From: Jeotgalibacillus campisalis
Lineage (GTDB): Bacteria; Bacillota; Bacilli; Bacillales; Jeotgalibacillaceae
DNA: 64,000 bases
Reading direction: 5' to 3'
NCBI RefSeq assembly: GCF_000829515.1
Contig: NZ_JXRR01000001.1
Span: 486,403 to 550,402, forward strand
Shown: in pieces, positions 8,699-16,510 of the stretch
Position numbering within the stretch: the first letter of the stretch is position 1
Layout: each line of letters begins with the position of its first letter
The notes under the pieces: generated by a model
Told to the model about the DNA's origin: nothing
The model's input: only the letters and a program-made list of their open reading frames with translations
Database searches by the model: none
Program-made: the position numbers and the translations under genes

Positions 8699-8737
8699 AA
8701 AGAGCTGAGACATATCTGTCTCGAGCTCTTTTTTTAT
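8699..8737 (+). terminator. Terminator hairpin
   Basis: AAAGAGCTGAGAC pairs imperfectly with TGTCTCGAGCTCTTT and is followed by a T-run. It isolates the downstream HTH module from the 127-aa gene. Confidence 0.7.
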
Positions 8738-8761
8738 TTAGAATTTAAATGGAAAGCTAGC

Positions 8762-8790
8762 TTGACATCTTTTCATTTGTAGGATACATT
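8762..8790 (+). promoter_or_regulatory. SigA-type promoter of the HTH/membrane-protein pair
   Basis: TTGACA (8762-8767) and TACATT (8785-8790) are 17 bases apart. The -35 box overlaps a palindromic sequence (GGAAAGCTAGCTT, 8751-8763), and a related perfect palindrome lies just downstream of the -10 box. Confidence 0.65.
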
Positions 8791-8798
8791 TCAATTAT

Positions 8799-8814
8799 GG
8801 AAAGTTAACTTTCC
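8799..8814. promoter_or_regulatory. Probable operator of the HTH regulator
   Basis: GGAAAGTTAACTTTCC is a perfect 16-base palindrome placed where transcription should start. The related GGAAAGCTAGCTT at 8751-8763 shares the GGAAAG-TA-CTT pattern and flanks the promoter on the other side. Two sites bracketing a promoter next to a DNA-binding gene suggest autorepression. Confidence 0.6.
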
Positions 8815-8831
8815 GTAAGGAGGGTGAATGG

Positions 8832-9038
8832 GTGAACAATCGTTTAGAAGAAATCCGCAAAAAACATGGAATTAAACAGGAAGAATTAGCACGAGCGCTT
8901 GAAGTGTCCAGGCAGACGATCGGTTCGCTGGAGAATGGACGTTATAATCCATCGATCCTTTTAGCCTTCAAGATTGCCCGTTACTTTGAATTGAATATAG
9001 AAGAAATTTTTATTTATGAGGAGGAGGAAAAAGAATGA
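8832..9038 (+). CDS. Xre-type helix-turn-helix regulator (68 aa)
   Basis: The whole protein is one HTH_3 domain: MNNRLEEIRKKHGIKQ, then EELARALEVSRQTIGSLENG as the helix-turn-helix, and YNPSILLAFKIARYFELNIEEIF. Small stand-alone regulators of this type commonly repress their own operon together with a membrane partner. It starts at GTG behind AAGGAGGGTGA. The stop codon overlaps the ATG of the membrane protein by four bases (ATGA), so the two are translationally coupled. The palindromes around its promoter are its likely binding sites. Confidence 0.88.
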   Translation: MNNRLEEIRKKHGIKQEELARALEVSRQTIGSLENGRYNPSILLAFKIARYFELNIEEIFIYEEEEKE

Positions 9039-9466
9039 AGAAAATTTATACGGCTTATTTACTTGCCGCTGTTGGCATAGGTTTGCTGGCAGTGGGTGTG
9101 TATTTCATTAAAACCATTGACGATTTGCAAGGTTTGCTGGCAGTATTGCCTTATCTTTCTGTCGGAATTGGCTGTGTTATTTTCGGTCACGGGATGGGAG
9201 AAATCGTGCTTCAACACGCGAGTAACAGAGATCCCGCTGCTGCAAAGGACCTGGAGATTGAAAAGAAAGATGAGCGCAACATCGCTATTTCAAATCGGGC
9301 AAAAGCCAAATCCTATGACATGATGATCTTTTTAATTAGCGCCTTATTATTTGCCGTTGCCATCATGGGGATCGATCTGCTGCTATTATTGCTGTTTGCT
9401 TTCACCTATTTTTTCATCATTATGTATACGACTTATTACCGGTATAAGTACTACAAAGAAATGTAA
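9035..9466 (+). CDS. Four-helix membrane protein coupled to HTH regulator
   Basis: The 143-residue protein has two N-terminal membrane segments (AYLLAAVGIGLLAVGVYF and LAVLPYLSVGIGCVIFG), a cytoplasmic stretch containing EIEKKDERNIAISNRAKAKSY, and two more membrane segments. The KDERN-x-x-I-x-N-x-AKAK motif is typical of DUF2178-like proteins that sit beside small Xre regulators in Firmicutes. The function of such pairs is unknown; sensing a membrane stress or signal and controlling the regulator is a reasonable inference. A strong bidirectional terminator follows. Confidence 0.7.
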   Translation: MKKIYTAYLLAAVGIGLLAVGVYFIKTIDDLQGLLAVLPYLSVGIGCVIFGHGMGEIVLQHASNRDPAAAKDLEIEKKDERNIAISNRAKAKSYDMMIFLISALLFAVAIMGIDLLLLLLFAFTYFFIIMYTTYYRYKYYKEM

Positions 9467-9600
9467 TGGCTTAAAAGAGTGGCAGAAAATCTATGTATTA
9501 AAAAGATTTACTTACGAAAAGAAGCATCTGACGATTATAGAAAGAGGCTGAACGTAGGATTGATTTCTTCTTAGATACAATTGCTCGACAGCTATCGGAA

Positions 9601-9649
9601 ATAAAAAGAATGAATTCATGGCTGATCATCATGAATTCATTCTTTTTAT
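9601..9649. terminator. Long bidirectional terminator
   Basis: A perfect 20-base-pair stem (9601-9620 with 9630-9649) with a nine-base loop, A-run on one side and T-run on the other. It separates the convergent membrane-protein and glycerophosphodiesterase genes. Confidence 0.8.
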
Positions 9650-9659
9650 GTTATAGGAG

Positions 9660-10391
9660 CTACGAACCAACTTTGAACGCCTTTTTCAGTACGTCCAGTG
9701 CATCCGTTATAATGGCTTCTATATAATTTAAGTTAATGGAGATGAGTTCTTCTGCTTCGTTTACTGTATACAGACGTATGGCGATCCCTTCCTGAACCGC
9801 TTTTTCTGCTTCTTCTGTTTTCATGAATGACAGCTGGCAGTGAAGGTCTGATTTCAGCGATAGCGCCTTGGTCACGGCTTCTTCTGTTTGGTCGCTGATT
9901 AAATAGGCAAGCTTCACGGAATCATCAAGGTCTCTTACTCGTTTTAGCGTTTCTATATTAAAGGAGGATAGTACGATGCGGTCCCGCAAAGCGTATTCAT
10001 TGATCAAATCTAGTACTGCCTGCTCGATGCCGGGGTAGGGCTCTTCATCGGTTTTTAGCTCGATGTTTAACTCCAGTTCCGTTGTTTTGATCCATATCAG
10101 CACTTCTTCAAGAGTCGGAATTTTTTCATCTATGCAGGCTTCATTGTACCAGCTGCCTGCATCCAAGCTTCGGAGCTGCTGGAAGGTCAGACCTGCTACT
10201 GTTCCTCTTCCGTTGGTCGTGCGGGTAACGGTGCGATCGTGAATCACAACCACATACCCGTCCTTGCTCAGTTGAACGTCCAGCTCTATTCCATCTGCCC
10301 CTTCACGCTGGGCCTGGCGAAAAGCAGCCATCGTATTTTCAGGGCACATGGTACACGAGCCGCGATGGGCAAACAGCTTCACATTTGTCAT
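9660..10391 (-). CDS. Glycerophosphodiester phosphodiesterase
   Basis: The 243-residue protein is a GDPD-family TIM barrel that hydrolyses glycerophosphodiesters to glycerol-3-phosphate and an alcohol, with Ca2+ or Mg2+. Conserved blocks are FAHRGSCTMCPENTMAAF (catalytic H9), DGIELDVQLSKDG (metal ligands E36 and D38) and VVIHD (H51), with LNIELK further on. I chose the ATG at 10391, preceded by GAGGAGGA; the frame extends 17 codons upstream without a ribosome site. No signal peptide is present, so it acts inside the cell on deacylated phospholipids, like YqiK or UgpQ. Confidence 0.93.
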   Translation of the reverse strand: MTNVKLFAHRGSCTMCPENTMAAFRQAQREGADGIELDVQLSKDGYVVVIHDRTVTRTTNGRGTVAGLTFQQLRSLDAGSWYNEACIDEKIPTLEEVLIWIKTTELELNIELKTDEEPYPGIEQAVLDLINEYALRDRIVLSSFNIETLKRVRDLDDSVKLAYLISDQTEEAVTKALSLKSDLHCQLSFMKTEEAEKAVQEGIAIRLYTVNEAEELISINLNYIEAIITDALDVLKKAFKVGS

Positions 10392-10601
10392 CTTGATCCT
10401 CCTCAAAGGTAGTACGTGCGCGAATGAAGTAAAACAGGCCATAATAGCGGAATTGAGAGTCGTTTTATCCTTTCTCAGTCGTTTTAATGGCCTTCCTGGT
10501 CACCTTAGTTTTGGGGTTCAACGCAAATTGCGTCCTGTCTTAACCTTACTGAACCAGTGTTAAGATAGCATAAAGATAATGTAAAGGATTGATAAGTTTG
10601 C

Positions 10602-10641
10602 CCACAAAAAAAAACCTTACAGACAGTATGCTGTAAAGGTT
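10602..10641 (-). terminator. Terminator of the 123-aa gene
   Basis: AACCTTTACAG pairs with CTGTAAGGTT on the minus strand with one bulge, followed by a long T-run. It lies about 35 bases after the stop codon at 10675. Confidence 0.75.
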
Positions 10642-10674
10642 CGATTCGTTTATTTTTGAAATGAAACTGCTAAA

Positions 10675-11046
10675 TTACCGATCTTTTTTACCAGATTGTA
10701 TGGCAAGCTCTAATATAGCCTGGTCTAAATACGCCCTGTAGAAAGGAAGCGCTTCTTCCTCCACCTGAGAGGATACGGTAAGTACTTCTTTGATCACCTC
10801 AAAATGATCAATTAATTGCTGGTCATTCATTCCGTGTTTGGCTAAAATTCCGTTCAGCCAAAGAGCGTAATCGATAAAAAAAGACGTTTGCTTTAATTCA
10901 TAAGCTGAGTGAAGCTGTTTAAGATGATGCACATTTTCTTCATAGCATTTCGTTTTCCCCTGTTCGCCGAACTGGTCCATCAGAGAAGGCTCCCGCTCAA
11001 AGATGATGACTGCAGCCTGTTTCGCCAACGGGTGGATGGCTCTCAT
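10675..11046 (-). CDS. Helical hypothetical protein (123 aa)
   Basis: I do not recognise this gene securely. It is predicted all-helical. The pattern FGEQGKTKCYEENVHHLKQL, then FIDYALWLNGILAKHGM, recalls the N-terminal helical domain found before B12-binding or STAS domains in some sensory proteins, but no such second domain follows. The ATG at 11046 abuts a GGGAGG sequence with no spacer, so translation may rely on coupling with the upstream frame (ATGA overlap), or the true start may be Met23. A clear terminator follows. Confidence 0.55.
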   Translation of the reverse strand: MRAIHPLAKQAAVIIFEREPSLMDQFGEQGKTKCYEENVHHLKQLHSAYELKQTSFFIDYALWLNGILAKHGMNDQQLIDHFEVIKEVLTVSSQVEEEALPFYRAYLDQAILELAIQSGKKDR

Positions 11047-11333
11047 CCTCCCACCGCCTTACAGTGAAGAGTGGTCCTCGGATCGACTTCCTTTCCGTTG
11101 GGATCCGAAATCCTTTTCTCCACCTCATGAATTCTCCTAAAATTATTGCCTCTGTCCGAATGTAGATTGTCTTTTTTTATATCGCAGAAAAAATGGGTTT
11201 TAATCTTTTTAAACAGAAGGAAGTCTTTAATTCCAGGGGCTTGATCTGCTGACCGTGACAAGTTTTTATTACTATCAATGACCAGGTTTCCATTTCCTTT
11301 TGGTGCATGATACGTTGTAAAAACAGTGTACAT
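11043..11333 (-). CDS. Hypothetical protein, possibly degraded (96 aa)
   Basis: The frame starts at an ATG behind AAAGGGG and ends in a four-base overlap (ATGA) with the following helical gene, which favours a real, coupled gene. The product has no hydrophobic core pattern I can recognise, no membrane segment, and a polar, basic composition (NNFRRIHEVEKRISDPNGKEVD). It may therefore be a degraded gene or a leader frame for the next one. No function is proposed. Confidence 0.35.
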   Translation of the reverse strand: MYTVFTTYHAPKGNGNLVIDSNKNLSRSADQAPGIKDFLLFKKIKTHFFCDIKKDNLHSDRGNNFRRIHEVEKRISDPNGKEVDPRTTLHCKAVGG

Positions 11334-11497
11334 GACCAGACCCCTTTCAAATAAGTCTTTATTTATTTCTAATTTCTACTATTTTATAAGCAGATGAATA
11401 GAAACGCAATAAAAATAGACTAGAGTCCTGCATTTAAATAGAAGTAAAAAAAAAATTCTATTTACAAAATCAGTTAAATTACATGAATAGATAGAAT

Positions 11498-11791
11498 TGT
11501 GGATAACTAAATGACAAAAACCTGTACGTTCTTTTATTGTCCAACTATTCATATAAGCGCGCCGTTATAGGTTTTCGACGCTCATTAAGATCGTAACCGT
11601 TTTCTTTTTTCTTAAAAAGATTTGTTGATAAAAAGTTATTCTTTTATTATGAACAGGTTATCCACAAAAGTTATGCACATATCCACAATTACTATCCACA
11701 TGTCGTATGAGATCAAATGTTCTCCACAAGATATGCTGCTTGCTTTCGACAATATTCACAGTTTGTGGACAACCCTTCAGAGTTATCCACT
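11498..11791. promoter_or_regulatory. DnaA-box cluster far from oriC
   Basis: Boxes matching TTATCCACA on either strand are: 11498-11506 (perfect), 11658-11666 (perfect), 11671-11679 (TTATGCACA), 11679-11687 (ATATCCACA), 11692-11700 (CTATCCACA), 11720-11728 (TTCTCCACA), 11764-11772 (TTGTCCACA on the minus strand) and 11783-11791 (TTATCCACT). Eight sites with at most one mismatch in about 290 bases is the density of an origin. They cover the intergenic stretch and most of the 3' half of the CxxH/CxxC gene. The gene-free part (11334-11712) is otherwise AT-rich, with no other feature seen. Confidence 0.75.
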
Positions 11792-11877
11792 GTGCGTAAT
11801 TCCGGAAATGTTTCCTGTTCATCCACGAATACATCGAGCGCCAATTCGACATGTTCTTCACAGCTGTAGATCTTCAT
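11713..11877 (-). CDS. CxxH/CxxC protein (54 aa)
   Basis: This short gene encodes 54 residues with Cys6-x-x-His9 (SCEEHVE) near the start and Cys-x-x-Cys (NCEYCRK) near the end, a likely single zinc site. The pattern and size match the Bacillales CxxH/CxxC family (BA_5709-like, TIGR04129). AAGGAG lies eight bases before the ATG. The function of the family is unknown. Its 3' half is unusually rich in DnaA-box sequence (TGTGGATAA-like), so the coding sequence and a DnaA-binding region share the same DNA. Confidence 0.85.
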   Translation of the reverse strand: MKIYSCEEHVELALDVFVDEQETFPELRTVDNSEGLSTNCEYCRKQAAYLVENI

Positions 11878-11942
11878 TTTAAAAACTCCTTCATTTTTTC
11901 TTCATTTATTTTAGCATATCTTAAAATTGTCTACTTTTATAT

Positions 11943-11972
11943 AAAAAAGCAGGAATCCAAAGGATCCCTGCT
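11943..11972 (-). terminator. Terminator after the HtrA-type protease gene
   Basis: On the minus strand AGCAGGGATCC pairs with GGATTCCTGCT over a three-base loop, followed by six T. It lies about 55 bases after the protease stop codon. Confidence 0.85.
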
Positions 11973-12026
11973 CCCGACTTTTATTCGGCTTAGAAATAAG
12001 AGTCGTTATTTATGTGAACTCACCTC

Positions 12027-13247
12027 TTACAGCTGCGCATCATCTGTAAGGGTAAGAGTAACTTCCTGCATTTCTCCATCTCGATAAACTTTTACTTGCA
12101 TCTCATCTCCAACAGACTTCTCTGTATAAAGATGCTGGCGGAGTTCAATCGTATTCGTAATTTTCTCTCCGTCCATTTCAACGATTACATCACGATCCTG
12201 AAGACCTGCTTCTGAAGCAGCAGAGTTTGGGATCACGCGTTCAATGACCACGGCCGTTTTCACTTCTTCTGGCAGGTTCAGGTCATCCTGCTGATAAACA
12301 GAAGGCACATTGGCCAGGTCAATTAGTGTAACACCCATTGTTGGACGCTTCACTTCACCTATTGTTTCAAGGTCTTCAATGACTGGTACAGCCATTTCAA
12401 TTGGAATCGCAAGACCGATTCCTTCTACAGATGATTGGGCAATTTTCATGGAATTAATGCCAATCACTTGTCCCTGGATGTTAACCAGAGCGCCGCCGCT
12501 GTTACCTGGGTTAATGGCGGCATCCGTTTGCAGAACCTCAGCCTGCCAGTCTGGCGCACCGTCTTGATTTACATCCACCGGAATCGTCCGTTCAAGTCCT
12601 GAGATAACACCGGTTGTAACAGAACCAGAAAACTGCAGACCAAGCGGGTTTCCAATCGCAATCACAGGCTCACCCGGTTTAAGTGCAGCAGAGTCGCCAA
12701 ATTCTGCAACGGTTTCAATTTGTGCGCCTTCTACTTCAAGCACAGCAAGGTCTGTCCAGACATCTCCACCCCGGACTTCTGCAGCAAGCTTCGTGCCGTC
12801 TGCAAGTGTCACTTCAACCTGCTCCGCTCCTTCAATCACGTGGTAGTTCGTGACGATGTAAGCACTGTCGCCTTCTTTTTTATAAATAACACCAGAGCCG
12901 GTACCTGCTTCATCGGAGTCTTCTGTTGTTTGTCCGAACATACCGCCGCCGCCTGATTGAATATTGGTTACCCCGACTACTGCATCTCCTGCTCGGTCCA
13001 CAGCTTCCGTTACGTCAGAAGTCACGTCATAGGAAATTGACTCTGATTGAATGGATTCGTTTGATTCATTTGCATTTAATAAGCTGCTGCCTGAAGGTTC
13101 AGATCCATAATCGCCAAGCATCGGCAGCGCCAGCACAACGAGAAGCGCCCCAACGATTAAACCGGCAAGACTTGATAAAAAGTACCCTGCCTTGCTTCCG
13201 CGCTTTGCTTTGGATCGAGTTTCCTGATGATCATCGTAATAGCCCAT
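12027..13247 (-). CDS. htrC: HtrA-type membrane-anchored serine protease (HtrC/YyxA-like)
   Basis: The 406-residue protein is a trypsin-like DegP/HtrA protease. It has an N-terminal membrane anchor (~21-44), a Ser-rich linker, a protease domain with triad H136 (TNYHVIEG), D166 (WTDLAVL) and S250 (NPGNSGGAL), and a C-terminal PDZ domain (~300-400). HtrA proteases remove misfolded proteins outside the membrane. In B. subtilis the gene htrC/yyxA follows walJ; here it lies just beyond, separated by three inserted genes, which supports the name. I chose the ATG at 13247 with an AAAGGGTGG site. A terminator follows, so it is a separate unit. Confidence 0.92.
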   Translation of the reverse strand: MGYYDDHQETRSKAKRGSKAGYFLSSLAGLIVGALLVVLALPMLGDYGSEPSGSSLLNANESNESIQSESISYDVTSDVTEAVDRAGDAVVGVTNIQSGGGGMFGQTTEDSDEAGTGSGVIYKKEGDSAYIVTNYHVIEGAEQVEVTLADGTKLAAEVRGGDVWTDLAVLEVEGAQIETVAEFGDSAALKPGEPVIAIGNPLGLQFSGSVTTGVISGLERTIPVDVNQDGAPDWQAEVLQTDAAINPGNSGGALVNIQGQVIGINSMKIAQSSVEGIGLAIPIEMAVPVIEDLETIGEVKRPTMGVTLIDLANVPSVYQQDDLNLPEEVKTAVVIERVIPNSAASEAGLQDRDVIVEMDGEKITNTIELRQHLYTEKSVGDEMQVKVYRDGEMQEVTLTLTDDAQL

Positions 13248-13400
13248 CTGCACCACCCTTTCTTTTCTATATGGTCTACTATAAAGCCCGAAAATGAAAA
13301 TCAGATGAAAAACAGATAAAAAATAAAAAAATTTCATTTAATCCATTTACACCGTCCGTGTTACCTTTAGTCTATCTACCGAAAAAAGGAGCCGATCAAA

Positions 13401-13862
13401 ATGAAAATTACGCAAACATTCGATCCCTTACTGATCGCACGATTAAATGAAACCGTTCAGACGCTGCACGCTGAACAACTGCCTGAGGTATTTAAGGAAT
13501 ATCACTTTGATGAGGTGGCACTCGAGCTCAAACACATACTTTCAAATGGAGTTCATGAAATCTATGTAGCAGAAGAACATGGCAAGATCATTGGGTACGT
13601 GTGGGTAGAAGTGATTCACAAGCAGGGAAATGCGTTTAAAAAACCATCCCGTTCCTTATATGTTCACCAATTAGCAGTCCTTCATGCTAACCAAAGATCC
13701 GGCTGTGGCACTTATTTAATGGAAAAAGTGGTAGAACGCGCAAACGCACTAGGCATTCATGCGATTGAACTGGACTATTGGAGCATGAATTCAGGGGCAA
13801 AAATATTTTACGAAAAACAAGGGTTTGTCCTTCAGCGGGAATATGTAAAGAAAATGATCTGA
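13401..13862 (+). CDS. GNAT-family N-acetyltransferase
   Basis: The 153-residue protein shows the GNAT core: GKIIGYVWVEV, LYVHQLAVLHANQRSGCGTYLMEKV (acetyl-CoA loop, with R-S-G-C-G-T in place of Q/RxxGxG/A), IHAIELDYWSMN and AKIFYEKQGFV. It should acetylate a small molecule or protein amine; the substrate is unknown. AAAAGGAG lies nine bases before the ATG. It is divergent from the HtrA gene and 85 bases upstream of the glutaminase gene on the same strand. It lies against the replication direction, as do other accessory genes here. Confidence 0.88.
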   Translation: MKITQTFDPLLIARLNETVQTLHAEQLPEVFKEYHFDEVALELKHILSNGVHEIYVAEEHGKIIGYVWVEVIHKQGNAFKKPSRSLYVHQLAVLHANQRSGCGTYLMEKVVERANALGIHAIELDYWSMNSGAKIFYEKQGFVLQREYVKKMI

Positions 13863-13947
13863 TTTTATAAAAGCGCGATCTTTGACAAACGGTCTGAAAA
13901 AAAGCCATGATAGTGTCAGAAAAGATCGTAGAATTGGGGGACTTACT

Positions 13948-14910
13948 ATGCGAATGGAAGAAGTATATGAACAATTACAGCTCTGGGTAGAGGAAAACCG
14001 TTCTCATACTATGCTCGGAGCTACGGCACAATACATTCCTGCTCTGGCTGAACAGGAACCGAACCAGCTTGGGATCTGCATCATGGATTATGATGGAGAT
14101 ACTTATCTTGCAGGAGAAACCGATGTGAACTTTACTTTGCAAAGCGTATCCAAAATCATCAGCTTTGTTGCGCTGTGCCATTTTAAAGGAATGGATTTTG
14201 TTTTAGACAAAGTGGATGTTGAGCCCACTGGTGAGGCATTTAACTCCATTATTCCTTTTGAAATTCACCGGCCTGGTAAACCGTTCAATCCATTAATTAA
14301 TGCAGGTGCGATTACCGTTGCGTCTATGCTTCCGGGAGATACGCCGGATGAAAAATTTGAGCGTTTTATTCTATTTGTGGAAGGCATGATTGGCAGACGG
14401 CTCGAGCTTAATGAAGAGGTTTATCAGTCTGAATGGAAAACAGCTCACAGAAACCGGGCGCTTGCCTATTACCTGAAAGAGTCGAATTTACTTGAACTCG
14501 ACGTGGAAGAAGCACTTGAAATCTATATCCGCCTCTGTTCGATCTCTATTGGTTTAAAAGATCTGTCGAAAATCGGATTGGTTATCGCGCATGACGGCTA
14601 TGACCCTGTTGAAAAACAGCAGATCTTCAGCAGTGATGTTGCGCGGATTGCGAAAGTGCTGATGGTGACATGCGGAATGTATAATTCCTCCGGGAAATTT
14701 GCGGCACATGTAGGGCTGCCGGCAAAAAGCGGCGTTTCAGGCGGTATTTTGGCTTCGGTTCCGCCAAAATGGCATTCAGAAGAAAAAGCATTTCGTAAAG
14801 GATGCGGGATTGCCGTATTCGGTCCTGCGATTGATGCTCATGGCAACAGTGCAGCCGGCACCATGCTGCTGCGTCAACTATCAGCGGAATGGGATTTAAG
14901 CATTTTTTAG
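13948..14910 (+). CDS. glsA: Glutaminase A
   Basis: The 320-residue protein is a glutaminase of the serine-dependent beta-lactamase fold. It hydrolyses glutamine to glutamate and ammonia. The catalytic SxxK is SVSK (S66-K69) within FTLQSVSKIISF. Other conserved blocks are GEAFNSI, RPGKPFNPLINAGAI, NRALAYYLKESNLL, CGMYNSSGKFAAHVGLPAKSGVSGGI and GPAIDAHGNSAAG. I chose the ATG at 13948, seven bases after GGGGG; the frame is open 22 codons further upstream without a ribosome site. Length is close to the usual 305-310. A strong terminator follows. Confidence 0.96.
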   Translation: MRMEEVYEQLQLWVEENRSHTMLGATAQYIPALAEQEPNQLGICIMDYDGDTYLAGETDVNFTLQSVSKIISFVALCHFKGMDFVLDKVDVEPTGEAFNSIIPFEIHRPGKPFNPLINAGAITVASMLPGDTPDEKFERFILFVEGMIGRRLELNEEVYQSEWKTAHRNRALAYYLKESNLLELDVEEALEIYIRLCSISIGLKDLSKIGLVIAHDGYDPVEKQQIFSSDVARIAKVLMVTCGMYNSSGKFAAHVGLPAKSGVSGGILASVPPKWHSEEKAFRKGCGIAVFGPAIDAHGNSAAGTMLLRQLSAEWDLSIF

Positions 14911-14927
14911 CAAGTACACATTTAATC

Positions 14928-14964
14928 GGGACAGACTGTTTAACAACGGTCTGTCCCCTTTTTT
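14928..14964 (+). terminator. Terminator of glsA
   Basis: GGGACAGAC pairs perfectly with GTCTGTCCC over a 12-base loop, followed by a T-run. It lies between the convergent glsA and thioredoxin-like genes. Confidence 0.88.
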
Positions 14965-14965
14965 A

Positions 14966-15559
14966 TTATTCTCTCATTAAGTCCTTCATCATTTCCTGAT
15001 CCATCGGCCCCATCAGCTTTTTAGTGACAATCCCTTCTTCATCTAGCAGATAGGTGGTCGGAATCGTGAAGGCATAATACGTTTCACCGAGCTGGCCGGA
15101 TTCATCCAGCAGCACGGGAAATGTCAGCCCGTAATCCTTCACAAAACTTTCTACACGGCGATTTCCATTGTCCCGTGTCGTTAAATTTACGGCGAGGATT
15201 TCGACGTTTTGATCTTCTGCATTTTCTTCATAATACTTTTGCATATGCGGCATTTCCTCGATGCACGGCGGGCACCACGTGGTCCAGAAGTTCAATATTA
15301 CTTTTTTTCCCTGATAGTCATCTAGTGAGATATTTTCACCTTCTACGGTTACCGTATCAAAATCCGGTGCTTTCTGTCCTTCTTCGAGCAACCCTTCTGA
15401 AGGGGCAACTTGGGCTTCTTCATTTTGAGAAGGCTGAACTTCATAGCTTTGCTGAATCGCCTGCTCCTGTTCTCTTATCTTTTGATCTTCCATGACATTC
15501 AGTAGAAAGATTGTGACAAGCGCTCCGATTAAAAGGAGCGCAAGAATCCGCTTAATCAT
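14966..15559 (-). CDS. Membrane-anchored thiol-disulfide oxidoreductase (ResA/StoA/TlpA-like)
   Basis: The 197-residue protein has an N-terminal membrane anchor (residues ~4-21), a polar linker, and a TlpA-type thioredoxin domain with the redox motif WCPPC (C96-C99) in LNFWTTWCPPCIEEMP, the cis-proline segment IPTTYLLDEEG and a central insert typical of TlpA/ResA proteins. It should reduce or exchange disulfides outside the membrane, for example in cytochrome c maturation or spore cortex formation. The CPPC rather than CEPC motif fits StoA or general TlpA proteins as well as ResA, so I give no symbol. GGGGGG precedes the ATG. Confidence 0.88.
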   Translation of the reverse strand: MIKRILALLLIGALVTIFLLNVMEDQKIREQEQAIQQSYEVQPSQNEEAQVAPSEGLLEEGQKAPDFDTVTVEGENISLDDYQGKKVILNFWTTWCPPCIEEMPHMQKYYEENAEDQNVEILAVNLTTRDNGNRRVESFVKDYGLTFPVLLDESGQLGETYYAFTIPTTYLLDEEGIVTKKLMGPMDQEMMKDLMRE

Positions 15560-15663
15560 AGGGGACCCCCCTTTCTATTTATTCTGTTCTCTCCATCATA
15601 CCCTTTTTACTCTTTGCGCTACGTGTGGATTCGCGATGATTCACAAAGGTGTCGAAAATGGCA

Positions 15664-15699
15664 GCAAAAAAAGTCACAGCCGGATTTTTAGGCTGTGAC
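15664..15699 (-). terminator. Terminator of the walRKHIJ operon
   Basis: GTCACAGCC and GGCTGTGAC pair perfectly and the hairpin is followed on the minus strand by seven T. It lies just beyond the walJ stop codon, marking the operon's end. Confidence 0.88.
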
Positions 15700-15709
15700 G
15701 TTTAGCCAT

Positions 15710-16504
15710 TTAAATGGCATATAATTCAGTTGGTTTTTTTGCGTCTGTATCGTATAAATCGAATGTTTCCCCTATTACATGTCCGCAGCCTTCAAGCGTC
15801 TGACTGACACTCATTCTCGCAAGATCTTTCATGTTGTTATCTTTTGATAAATGCGCAAGGTAAATTCGTTTCGTATTGTCCTTTACGACATCGTTCATGG
15901 CAAGTGCCGCGTCTTCATTGGAAACATGTCCTACGTCGCTTAAAATTCGGCGTTTGATGTTCCAAGGATATCGGCACATACGGAGCATGCCGACATCATG
16001 GTTGCTTTCAAATACGTATACATCGGCTCCCTCGATGATTTTCTTCATTCGATCGCTCACATAGCCGGTATCTGTCATGAGTACAAGTTTTTTGCCGTTT
16101 TGGTGAAATACATAGAACATTGGCTCGGCGGCATCATGTGATACACCAAAGGATTCAATATCCAGACTGCCAAAGGATTTAATCGTCTCCATCGGAAAAT
16201 CGAACTTTTGCTCAGCGTCAACTTTTCCGATTAGAGGCTCCATGGCTGCCCAGGTTTTTTCATTGGCATACACAGGAAGCTTATATTTTCTTGCTACAAT
16301 GCCAAGCCCTTTTATGTGATCGCTGTGTTCATGTGTGACCAGCAAGCCGCTCAAATTCTTCATCGAACGTCCCACCTGCTGAAACAGCAAATCCATTTGC
16401 TTGCCGCTTAATCCGGCATCCACCAGAAACGAATGATCCTCTGTTTCCACATATATGGCATTTCCTGTACTTCCGCTAGCGAGCACACTCATGTGCATCG
16501 TCAT
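15710..16504 (-). CDS. walJ: WalJ (YycJ) MBL-fold exonuclease-like protein
   Basis: The 264-residue protein is a metallo-beta-lactamase fold hydrolase with the metal motif HEHSDH, the later [16 protein letters not shown] and [11 protein letters not shown] segments, and the start [11 protein letters not shown] seen in YycJ proteins. YycJ/WalJ is reported as a 5'-3' DNA exonuclease acting in mismatch repair in Bacillus, and its gene closes the walR operon. It begins six bases after the walI stop. Three in-frame ATG codons occur at the start; the first has a GGAGTGAAGCAGG site. Confidence 0.95.
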   Translation of the reverse strand: MTMHMSVLASGSTGNAIYVETEDHSFLVDAGLSGKQMDLLFQQVGRSMKNLSGLLVTHEHSDHIKGLGIVARKYKLPVYANEKTWAAMEPLIGKVDAEQKFDFPMETIKSFGSLDIESFGVSHDAAEPMFYVFHQNGKKLVLMTDTGYVSDRMKKIIEGADVYVFESNHDVGMLRMCRYPWNIKRRILSDVGHVSNEDAALAMNDVVKDNTKRIYLAHLSKDNNMKDLARMSVSQTLEGCGHVIGETFDLYDTDAKKPTELYAI

Positions 16505-16510
16505 CCTGCT

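Noticed and set aside
8528..8713. 61-codon open frame on the minus strand
   Set aside because: It runs through the foldable GC-rich repeat, and its composition (Ser/Gly/Arg/Pro-rich) reflects the repeat, not a protein family.
11622..11882. 86-codon plus-strand frame and a 67-codon minus-strand frame over the DnaA-box cluster
   Set aside because: Neither has a ribosome site; the CxxH/CxxC gene in another minus-strand frame at 11713-11877 has a clear start, ribosome site and family motifs.
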